A stretch of 15,280 nt of DNA from Planctomycetota bacterium (GTDB taxonomy: Bacteria > Planctomycetota > UBA1135 > GCA-002686595), in NCBI GenBank assembly GCA_029212955.1, contig JARGOW010000013.1:2645-17924 (forward strand), given 5' to 3'. The notes under the pieces were generated by a model. It worked only from the letters and a program-made list of their open reading frames with translations, had not been told where the DNA came from and ran no database searches. Made by a program: the position numbers and the translations under genes. Positions 8,009 to 13,762 of the stretch are shown piece by piece (position 1 is the first letter of the stretch; every line of letters starts with the position of its first letter).

Positions 8009-8791
8009 ATGGCCAAGAAAGAAGCTGAAGAAGGCGCAAAGGAAGACGGCGAAGAAGGTGACGGGACTCCCAAGAAGAAGTCTCCCATCAAGCTCGTTGG
8101 CGCCCTTGTAGCTGTTGTCGGAATGGGCGCGGCCCTGGCCGTCATGGCCATCCCGTCAGGTCCCAAAGAGACTCCTCGTTTTGTGGGACCCTTCTTCCAC
8201 GATCTTGTGGACAAGGACGTGGTCACAAACACGAAGGACGACCACTTCAAGCGCTTTGTCAAGTACAAGCCCCAGGTGGAGTTCTTTGCCTACGATGCCG
8301 AGTACATCAACTCGCGGATGAACGACCAGCTGTACACCGCATGGTTGACGGACTCGTTCTCCGGACTGGCCTCCAATAAGAGCATCAACGACATCATGGC
8401 CGGCGCCAACCGCGAACGCTTCGCCCAGGTCATCCGTCACGCCATCGAGCCTGTGTTGTTCCCCGTACACATCGGATCATCCGACTCCCCGCTCGACCTG
8501 GACCCCGAAAGCGGGATCCGCCCGGGTGACTCGTACCGCTTGAACACCTTCCGCGGTTCTTTCTGGAACCACACCCTGACCATCGATGGCGAGGCGAAAA
8601 CGCTGACCGTGGATGAAGGCGACGCCACCCCGTTCCTCGGGGACGAATTGGATCTCAAGGTAATGACTCCGAGTGGCGATTGGGTCTACTTGGACGTCAC
8701 GAGCATGGAACCCGGCTTTTCGGGAACCGTGCAAATTGGCGTCAAAGGACGGATCCGCCAAGTATTTGTCACCAACATGATGGCCCAGTGA
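8009..8791 (+). CDS. fliL: FliL-like protein with a large periplasmic insertion
   Basis: FliL is a single-pass membrane protein that rings the stator and supports it under load. This 260-residue protein has an acidic/lysine-rich cytoplasmic tail, one membrane helix (about 27-47) and a periplasmic domain. A helix resembling the FliL one lies at about 133-150 (ANRERFAQVIRHAIEPVL), and the final strand QVFVTNMMAQ (251-260) matches the family ending of the type VYFTEFVVQ. Between them lie about 90-95 extra residues, rich in Asp, Gly and beta-prone stretches; ordinary FliL proteins (about 150-180 residues) have only a few residues there. Position between motB and fliM supports the call, and fliM starts inside its stop codon (GTGA). 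There is no Shine-Dalgarno. An unrelated protein sharing only topology cannot be fully excluded. Confidence 0.65.
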   Translation: MAKKEAEEGAKEDGEEGDGTPKKKSPIKLVGALVAVVGMGAALAVMAIPSGPKETPRFVGPFFHDLVDKDVVTNTKDDHFKRFVKYKPQVEFFAYDAEYINSRMNDQLYTAWLTDSFSGLASNKSINDIMAGANRERFAQVIRHAIEPVLFPVHIGSSDSPLDLDPESGIRPGDSYRLNTFRGSFWNHTLTIDGEAKTLTVDEGDATPFLGDELDLKVMTPSGDWVYLDVTSMEPGFSGTVQIGVKGRIRQVFVTNMMAQ

Positions 8792-9705
8792 CCGAAATCA
8801 GCGAAGACGAAGCCCAAGCCCTGCGCGACGTAGCGGGGGCCGAAGAAAACCAGGTCAAACGCCTGGTGCTGGAGCGTAACTTCTCCCAACCGCGTCGTCT
8901 TTCCGCCGATCGCCTGCAACGCATTAGCCAAACGGTTGGCGCGTCGCTCCAGGACATTTCAACCAAACTGGCCGCGCCCCTGCGCAGCTTTTTCAAGTTC
9001 CATGTGGGCTCGATTTCCGAGGTCAACGCCAACGGACTCTTCCAGGACACCAAATCGCCGTTCATGGTGATCTGCTTGGATATCAATGGCACGCTGGGTT
9101 GGTTGGTTTGGGACGAGACCGCTGCCACGGCGACTCTCGAACAGATCCTATCCGGCGAATTGGACCCGGAGGAAGAGATCAAACCCCGCGTCCTGAGCCC
9201 CGCCGAAACCCGGGTGCTCGAACAGTTGCTCACCGATGTCGTGCAGCCCGTGGGCCAATGCCTGGGGCTCAACGTGAAAATCGTCAGCGTAGCCCAGGAA
9301 GAGGAAGAGCTCACAACCCTGCGCGATGCCGGCCCCGATGCGGATGCCCGTCGCCTCATGCTGCACCTGGTCTTCGAAGGACCTGGCGGCGACAGCGATC
9401 TACGCCTGTACCTGCCCAATATCGACGAGGACGGCGACGGCACCGAAGCCACGCTCACCCAACGCGTGCCCGAACACCTGGACACGGTGCACATGGAAAT
9501 GCGCGCCCTGCTCGGCAAGGTCGAAATCCCCCTGCGCGACCTGCTCGCCATGGAAGTGGGCGACGTCATCCCCCTCGGAACCGAGGTCGGTGGCAAGGTC
9601 AACTTCTTGGTCGAGGATCGCCCCGTAGCCCTGTGCGACTGGGGTCAAGTCGGCGGCGCGCTCACCCTCAAGATCACCGAACTCAACACGGAAAACCTGC
9701 AGTAA
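8788..9705 (+). CDS. fliM: Flagellar motor switch protein FliM
   Basis: FliM forms the wall of the C ring and receives the CheY-phosphate signal that switches rotation. The GTG start overlapping the fliL-like stop (GTGA) gives 305 residues; the frame is open further upstream, but that extension would run through the fliL-like gene and has no FliM similarity. The C-terminal SpoA domain (about 230-297) is clear: LLGKVEIPLRDLLAMEVGDV at 241-260, then the strands ending ALTLKI. The middle domain matches the CheC-like fold, with LSPAETRVLEQLL (136-148) where other FliM proteins have REFTxxE. The N-terminal CheY-binding peptide (usually LSQxEIDALL) is weak: ISEDEAQALR at 4-13. The GGxG loop that contacts FliG reads SGEL (122-125). 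The family assignment is firm despite this divergence. Confidence 0.88.
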   Translation: MTEISEDEAQALRDVAGAEENQVKRLVLERNFSQPRRLSADRLQRISQTVGASLQDISTKLAAPLRSFFKFHVGSISEVNANGLFQDTKSPFMVICLDINGTLGWLVWDETAATATLEQILSGELDPEEEIKPRVLSPAETRVLEQLLTDVVQPVGQCLGLNVKIVSVAQEEEELTTLRDAGPDADARRLMLHLVFEGPGGDSDLRLYLPNIDEDGDGTEATLTQRVPEHLDTVHMEMRALLGKVEIPLRDLLAMEVGDVIPLGTEVGGKVNFLVEDRPVALCDWGQVGGALTLKITELNTENLQ

Positions 9706-9735
9706 TCCCCGACTGCACCCAACCCAAGCAATGCC

Positions 9736-10077
9736 ATGGCAGACCAAGCAAACAACCTAGAACAAGCCGTCGACCAAGCCGTCGAGTCCGTCGCAGATCA
9801 GCTCGGCCAACTCACGGACGGCGTCGTCACCGGCGATCCTATCGGTCTCGAGAACTTGCTCGACGTTCCGGTCAGTATCACCGTGCTCATCGGAACCACG
9901 CGCATGTCCCTGGGTGACCTGGTCGCACTCGGCCCAGGATCCTTGATCCCACTGGACCGCGAAGCCCACGAACCCGCCGACATCCTGGTCAATGGACGGG
10001 TAATCGCCCGCGGCGAAGTCGTCACCATCGACAACACCTACGGGGTGCGTATCTCGCACCTGGACAAGGACCTGTAG
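9736..10077 (+). CDS. fliN: Flagellar motor switch protein FliN
   Basis: FliN forms the base of the C ring with FliM and docks FliH during export. This 113-residue protein has an acidic helical N-terminus (about 1-35) and one SpoA domain (about 37-110) that matches the family closely: LLDVPVSITVLIGTTRMSLG, then GSLIPLDREA, DILVNGRVIARGEVV and YGVRI. It is plain FliN, without the CheC-like phosphatase domain of FliY. It starts 30 bases after the fliM stop, without a visible Shine-Dalgarno, and is the last gene of the cluster; a strong terminator begins 21 bases after its stop codon. Confidence 0.95.
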   Translation: MADQANNLEQAVDQAVESVADQLGQLTDGVVTGDPIGLENLLDVPVSITVLIGTTRMSLGDLVALGPGSLIPLDREAHEPADILVNGRVIARGEVVTIDNTYGVRISHLDKDL

Positions 10078-10098
10078 GACCTGGCCAACCCCCAAAAC

Positions 10099-10136
10099 AA
10101 AGGCACCCTGCGGATCATCCGCAGGGTGCCTTTTTT
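10099..10136 (+). terminator. Intrinsic terminator after fliN, probably bidirectional
   Basis: A perfect 13-bp inverted repeat, GGCACCCTGCGGA (10102-10114) and TCCGCAGGGTGCC (10118-10130), has a three-base loop and is followed by six T residues (10131-10136). Three A residues before the stem (10099-10101) pair with the first T residues, extending it to 16 bp. On the minus strand the hairpin is followed by TTTGTTTT, so it can also end transcription of the convergent gene whose stop lies at 10169. Confidence 0.95.
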
Positions 10137-10168
10137 GTGGAGCTTGAACCAGCCAGTGGGGGAGGCGC

Positions 10169-10954
10169 CTATCTCAACTCTCGATCCAACACCGTTTGAA
10201 GTTCCGACTTTCGGATCGTGCGCTCCAGCAGGTCCAGGTTGTCCCAATCGGTCGGCTCCCTATCCAGCTCCTCGAGCATGGAGCCCAGCTCCGGGTTGAC
10301 GCGCTTCAATGCACCCAGGTCTGATCCGGCTTCGAGCTTTTGCATACGGGCGCCCAGGCGTAGCACCTCCGCGTCCACCAAAACGAGCACTTGCTCGGAC
10401 TTCTCCACGGCTTTCAGGATTTTCGCCAGCAACGTGGTCTTGGGATGCTCCAAGAGTGCGTCATCGGTCAGCCCGGACCCTTTTAGCTCGCGGCGCAACT
10501 CTGCGCGGCGCTGGACAAGATCGTCCAGCCGTTCACGGATCAGGGTTTGCTGGTCCTGGAAGGATTCCAACTCCACGCGGGTTTGAACCAGCTCGCTTTG
10601 CACGAAATCCGGTCCGTAGGCGTAGTACAGTTTTTTTGCAGGTTCTGCAGCGACGGCAACCGCCAGGATCAATCCTACGACGGCATAGGGGACCGTTCCG
10701 CTGCCTTCGCTCACCAGTACGCGCTTCACCGGCCATAGGAATAGGACCCCCAGGCAAAGCCGTAGAGCTCCCCACAGCCCGCCCACGTCATCCTTCACCA
10801 GAATTGTAAGAACCACGGCCGCCGCAATGCCAAATCCACAACCTAGGGAGTGCTTTTCGCCCTTCGAGAAAACGGCGCGCAACGCGATCACGCACAAGAG
10901 TGCCGCTCCGGCCAGGGCGGCAAAACGGAAATCAAAGGCGGCACGGTTGGGCAT
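10169..10954 (-). CDS. Unrecognised four-helix membrane protein with coiled-coil tail
   Basis: I do not recognise this 261-residue protein. Hydrophobic segments at about 10-29, 37-53, 60-76 and 87-104 suggest four membrane helices. The remaining 155 residues are soluble and mostly charged helix, with coiled-coil character at about 120-160 and 183-208. With the positive-inside rule (basic residues near 10, 26-34, 76-79 and 107-108) the N-terminus and the C-terminal tail are likely cytoplasmic. No catalytic motif is visible. It converges on the fliN terminator and shares no strand with the flagellar genes, so a motility role is not supported. A terminator separates it from the upstream minus-strand gene, so it should have its own promoter in the short gap before its start, none of which I could identify. 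There is no Shine-Dalgarno. It is very likely a real gene. Confidence 0.75.
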   Translation of the reverse strand: MPNRAAFDFRFAALAGAALLCVIALRAVFSKGEKHSLGCGFGIAAAVVLTILVKDDVGGLWGALRLCLGVLFLWPVKRVLVSEGSGTVPYAVVGLILAVAVAAEPAKKLYYAYGPDFVQSELVQTRVELESFQDQQTLIRERLDDLVQRRAELRRELKGSGLTDDALLEHPKTTLLAKILKAVEKSEQVLVLVDAEVLRLGARMQKLEAGSDLGALKRVNPELGSMLEELDREPTDWDNLDLLERTIRKSELQTVLDRELR

Positions 10955-11007
10955 GGGGTCGACCGGAGGGAATCAGGGATGGGTGGGTTTGGCGATTGGG
11001 TTCGCGC

Positions 11008-11038
11008 AAAAAAGTCGGGGGCCGAAAGGGCCCCCGAC
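11008..11038 (-). terminator. Intrinsic terminator of the coiled-coil gene
   Basis: A perfect 10-bp stem, GTCGGGGGCC (11014-11023) and GGCCCCCGAC (11029-11038), has a five-base loop. Read on the minus strand, it is followed by six T residues (11013-11008). It lies 37 bases after the stop of the minus-strand coiled-coil gene and before the next minus-strand gene, separating the two into different transcripts. Confidence 0.92.
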
Positions 11039-11074
11039 CAAAATTGCGTCTAGCGCACAGGGAAACAGATTCGA

Positions 11075-11836
11075 CTAGCTGTCCAGGTAGTCGAGGGTCT
11101 TTTGCTTGTCCTCTGCGGCGGCGGCGGCTTCGGCGGCCTTCTTCTGGGCGGCTTCTTCCATCTTGATGAAGTCATCCAGATCAATCACGGGGTCGGATCC
11201 CATGTTTGCAATGTCAGACGTCTTGGCGACCTGCTCGTTGACCTTGTCCAACCACATTTGCGATTCAGCGGTGAGCTCGTCAACCTTGAGGGTTTCACGC
11301 TTCGTTCCAATCTGCTGGAGTTCGCCTTCCAGTTTGGCGATTTGAGCTTTCAGCTTGGTCTGAGCCGCGGTGGCTTTGGCCAGTGCGCCATCCTGGCTGG
11401 CGATCATCGTCGTCAGGGAAGCCTTTTGATCCATCAACACTTTGACTTGCTTGACGAGATCCTCACGGCTGTACTCACGACTTTGAACCGTGACGGGCCA
11501 GGTTCCACCGGCTTCTGCCGCCTTGTAAGCGGTCTTGAAGGAAGCGGTCAAACCCGAGGCGATGTCCACGTTCTTTTGGTTCTCGTCGCGCTTGCTGCGC
11601 AGCTCGGTCATGGTGCCGTCGATCTTGGACTTGCTTTCTTCAAGGCCGGCCAAGGACTTCTGGATCTTGCCTTCGGCCATGTCGAGGAAGCCCGAGGGGT
11701 TCTTGCGAATGCTCTCTTCGCTCCAGTTGGTGACCTTGCCTTGAACTTCGGCGACCTTGTCTTGAAGTCCCGGGGACTCCTTGTAGACGATGAACACGAT
11801 GGCCGCGAAAATGATGAAGGGGACGATGCGTTTCAT
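11075..11836 (-). CDS. Unrecognised membrane-anchored coiled-coil protein
   Basis: I do not recognise this 253-residue protein. It begins MKRIVPFIIFAAIVFIVYK, a positively charged tail followed by one hydrophobic helix (about 4-18) without a clear signal-peptidase site, so it is probably an uncleaved anchor with the rest outside the inner membrane. Most of the remainder is charged helix with coiled-coil character (about 55-95 and 125-205), interrupted by GGTWPVTVQSREYSRED at about 110-126. It ends in an Ala/Lys/Glu-rich helix (about 226-246). The frame stays open 20 codons upstream to 11896, but that extension lacks coherent features and the hydrophobic anchor directly after Met at 11836 favours the shorter start. 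A strong terminator follows. The role is unknown; an envelope spacer or scaffold is only a guess. Confidence 0.72.
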   Translation of the reverse strand: MKRIVPFIIFAAIVFIVYKESPGLQDKVAEVQGKVTNWSEESIRKNPSGFLDMAEGKIQKSLAGLEESKSKIDGTMTELRSKRDENQKNVDIASGLTASFKTAYKAAEAGGTWPVTVQSREYSREDLVKQVKVLMDQKASLTTMIASQDGALAKATAAQTKLKAQIAKLEGELQQIGTKRETLKVDELTAESQMWLDKVNEQVAKTSDIANMGSDPVIDLDDFIKMEEAAQKKAAEAAAAAEDKQKTLDYLDS

Positions 11837-12021
11837 GACGGTGGGTTCCGATGTAACAGTTGGGGGGAGTGGGCAGGCCCGCAAGGATTGCGGCACCTGG
11901 AGTGTCGGTCCCGCGCAAGATGAGAGTCTCTGCCGGGGAAGCTGGCGAACAGAATAGCCGCAGACCGGGGTGGGCGGCTAGGTACGAAATGCCCTTCCCT
12001 GTCAATCCAACAGAAGTGTCG

Positions 12022-12040
12022 GAATGCGACATCCCGACCC
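12022..12040 (+). repeat. Imperfect direct repeat, copy 1 (palindromic)
   Basis: The 19 bases from GAATGCGACAT to CCCGACCC match the copy at 12191-12209 at 17 of 19 positions. This copy lies inside an imperfect 21-base palindrome, 12018-12038, in which 8 of 10 pairs match (outer arms GTCGG and CCGAC, inner arms ATG and CAT). It lies about 190 bases upstream of the minus-strand coiled-coil gene. It could be a protein-binding site or the edge of a small element. Confidence 0.55.
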
Positions 12041-12082
12041 ACTGCTAGATTCCAACCAACGCATCAGCCGCAGATCTATTCA

Positions 12083-12097
12083 CACCCAGTTTGGGTG
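12083..12097 (+). repeat. Small perfect inverted repeat
   Basis: CACCCA (12083-12088) and TGGGTG (12092-12097) form a perfect 6-bp inverted repeat around GTT. There is no T-run, so it is not a terminator. It lies between the two direct repeats and may be an operator or simply part of a structured element. Confidence 0.45.
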
Positions 12098-12151
12098 ACG
12101 AAACGGTTAGGGGCGAGCCCGTCGCGGTAAGGTCCCCTCATTCAACGGAAA

Positions 12152-12186
12152 AGCTCGCAGCGCTGCCTTGGGCAGCGCTGCGAGCT
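12152..12186 (-). terminator. Long hairpin, probable terminator of the oxidoreductase gene
   Basis: A perfect 16-bp inverted repeat, AGCTCGCAGCGCTGCC (12152-12167) and its complement (12171-12186), surrounds a three-base loop. On the minus strand it begins 30 bases after the oxidoreductase stop and is followed by three T residues, four counting the last stem base, a short tail for an intrinsic terminator. An outer inverted repeat, CATTCAA (12139-12145) and TTGAATG (12189-12195), extends the structure to 57 bases. A terminator is the most likely role. Confidence 0.75.
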
Positions 12187-12190
12187 ATTT

Positions 12191-12209
12191 GAATGCGTCA
12201 TTCCGACCC
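12191..12209 (+). repeat. Imperfect direct repeat, copy 2 (palindromic)
   Basis: The 19 bases from GAATGCGTCAT to TCCGACCC match copy 1 (12022-12040) at 17 of 19 positions. This copy contains its own small palindrome, GAATG-CGT-CATTC (12191-12203). It overlaps the outer arm of the long hairpin and ends just before the stop codon of the oxidoreductase gene. Confidence 0.55.
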
Positions 12210-12216
12210 CTGTGGA

Positions 12217-13449
12217 TCAGCCGAAGCGAGCCGCAGAGAAGAACTCGGGCGTGAAGGCGCTCACAGGTTCGTCCAGGATCATCTGAGCCATGCCTTCGCC
12301 GATCGACGGGGCCAGATGGAAATCGCTGCCGGAGAACCCGACCACGATAAAGAGGCCTTCAATGCCCTGCACGGGGCCGACGATGGGTCGGTGGTCGGTG
12401 CTTACAGCCGTGTAGTGTGCCAGTGAACCGGTCATCCCCATGTCCTTGTAGATGGGCATGCGATTGCCGAGTGACGAAACCGCCCATTCAAGGAATTCGG
12501 GCGAGGCCTGCTTGCTCAGGTTGTCCAAATCCTTGACCGAGTTGAATGCACTCAGACCCAAACGGCCCACTCGGGTTTGATCCGTGTGGGGCTCGCAGTG
12601 GGCGTGGAATCCGCTGGAGATATCGAGCAAAACGGGATGCGGAACCGGCTTGAGCTCGAGCGGGTCTTGCCTAAAGCGAGTTTCGATGTCCGCCACGGGG
12701 CCGTCGAAGAGATCCATGCCCTCTTCGCCCTGATTGACCTGGGGCATGTTGAGCACGCACTCCTCACTGCGCACCACGGAAAGAGGCAGGTCGATCCCCA
12801 TCTTCTTGAGGATGGTGGCGGTCCAGGATCCCGTGGCCAAAACAACGTTGGGGGTCTCAAAGTAGCCCTGGCTGGTGTGCACTCCGCGCACCTTGCCGTT
12901 CTCGATTTCGATGTCCAGGTCCTGCACTCCCAGGCGGGTGGTGGCGCCACGGCCCCGGGCTAGGACGCCGAATGTCTTGATGGCCTTGGCCGGATTCACG
13001 TAACCGCCCTCGGCCTCAAAGCGCCCCACGGCGTCATCAGCCACCTCGATTCCGGGGCACAGCTGGCGAATTTCCGCGGCGTCCACGCGCCGGACCTTGA
13101 TGCCGATAGAGGTCTGCATCTCAAGATCCGCGTCCATCTGGGCCAAGCCATCGGTATCCGAGGCGTTGACCACGCTCAAAACACCCGTACGGCGCAATCC
13201 AAGGGATCGCCCCGTTGTGCTCTGGATGTCGTGGTACAGACGAACCGCGTCCCGGGCCATGCCAGCGACTTCCCGGTCCGAATAGGACTGGTGCACGATC
13301 GCCCCCGCCCTTCCGGAGGAACCGGAGCCCAGCTGACCCTTCTCAATGAGAATTACGGGCTCTTTGAGGGGATCACAGCGACTCGCGACCTGCATTGCGA
13401 TGCACGTACCCATGGCGCCCCCGCCAACGATCAAAACCTTGCCTTTCAT
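12217..13449 (-). CDS. FAD-dependent oxidoreductase, DAO family (sarcosine oxidase beta-like)
   Basis: A 410-residue protein of the DAO family, flavoenzymes that oxidise amines of amino acids such as sarcosine, glycine or D-amino acids. The N-terminal FAD-binding GxGxxG is at G9, G11 and G14 in VLIVGGGAMG, followed by the SGSSGRAGAI segment typical of the flavin-contact region. The middle has VVLATGSW, the second FAD strand. The C-terminus has STDHRPIVGPVQGIEGLFIVVGFSGSDFHLAPSIG (read in pieces: DHRPIVG, GFSGSDFHLAPSIG), as in sarcosine oxidase beta, though the usual SGHGF reads SGSDF. The ATG at 13449 is chosen because the FAD motif follows directly and GGAG lies six bases upstream; the frame is open 28 codons further. 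No genes for other sarcosine oxidase subunits are adjacent. The substrate is not determinable. Confidence 0.88.
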   Translation of the reverse strand: MKGKVLIVGGGAMGTCIAMQVASRCDPLKEPVILIEKGQLGSGSSGRAGAIVHQSYSDREVAGMARDAVRLYHDIQSTTGRSLGLRRTGVLSVVNASDTDGLAQMDADLEMQTSIGIKVRRVDAAEIRQLCPGIEVADDAVGRFEAEGGYVNPAKAIKTFGVLARGRGATTRLGVQDLDIEIENGKVRGVHTSQGYFETPNVVLATGSWTATILKKMGIDLPLSVVRSEECVLNMPQVNQGEEGMDLFDGPVADIETRFRQDPLELKPVPHPVLLDISSGFHAHCEPHTDQTRVGRLGLSAFNSVKDLDNLSKQASPEFLEWAVSSLGNRMPIYKDMGMTGSLAHYTAVSTDHRPIVGPVQGIEGLFIVVGFSGSDFHLAPSIGEGMAQMILDEPVSAFTPEFFSAARFG

Positions 13450-13762
13450 GGATATCTCCGCCCTCGATGGGCTATCGCTCCCGACATGGGAGGGGGCACA
13501 GTGTACTTCCCCCAACCCCGCGCTAGAAGCCAAGAAATCCTGCGGCTCGGATCAAGACCCGATGAATGGTCCTGGTTTGAGGCCCCCAAAAAAGGGGGTC
13601 CCGGACATGGCGCCGGCCGGGGAGAGGGGATTCCCGATGGACGGAGCCGGTGGAGCCCGGGACCTTGACCCTGTTTCCGAAAGGTGGGGGTAGATGGGGG
13701 CGAAAAATACTGAGAAACTGTCGGCCGCTCCGAAATCCCGCTGGCCGATGGCCCCCGACCCC
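13450..13762. other. Divergent intergenic region between oxidoreductase and ispG
   Basis: Promoters for both divergent genes should lie here. A hairpin of five C and five G residues around six A residues is at 13583-13598; it has no T-run in either direction and is not a convincing terminator. TTGACC near 13664 resembles a -35 box, but no -10 box sits at proper spacing. The 69 bases before the chosen ispG start are open in frame and preceded by GGTGGGGG (13683-13690), so an N-terminally longer IspG cannot be excluded. No other gene is seen. Confidence 0.45.
13456..13459 (-). promoter_or_regulatory. Shine-Dalgarno that fixes the oxidoreductase start
   Basis: On the minus strand GGAG lies six bases upstream of the ATG at 13449 within GGCGGAGATATCC. 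It supports that start over the open frame extending to 13533, whose extra residues have no family counterpart. Confidence 0.65.

Larger units (their letters stand above)
11837..12216. other. 380-base non-coding region with repeats and hairpins
   Basis: No convincing gene is present on either strand. The right half holds two near-identical 19-base direct repeats, a small perfect hairpin between them, and a long hairpin that probably terminates the oxidoreductase gene to the right (each listed separately). The left part, 11837-12017, must contain the promoter of the minus-strand coiled-coil gene, but no convincing -35/-10 pair could be picked out. No RNA gene was recognised. Confidence 0.5.

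Noticed and set aside
8680..8787. In-frame extension of fliM upstream to an ATG at 8680
   Set aside because: It would overlap 112 bases of the fliL-like gene, has no FliM-like residues, and the GTG overlapping the fliL stop gives a normal FliM start.
11102..11923. Plus-strand open frame (273 codons) opposite the coiled-coil gene
   Set aside because: The minus-strand frame has a membrane anchor, coiled coil and its own terminator; the plus frame is Gly/Leu-rich without structure.
13583..13598. C5-A6-G5 hairpin in the divergent intergenic region as terminator
   Set aside because: No T-run follows on either strand and both flanking genes point away from it.
13664..13693. TTGACC followed by TAGATG as an ispG promoter
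   Set aside because: The spacing of about 20 bases is too long and the second element matches a -10 box poorly.
13694..13762. ispG start at the upstream ATG at 13694
   Set aside because: The 23 extra residues have no counterpart in IspG and the region looks non-coding, although a purine-rich stretch precedes it; kept only as an alternative.
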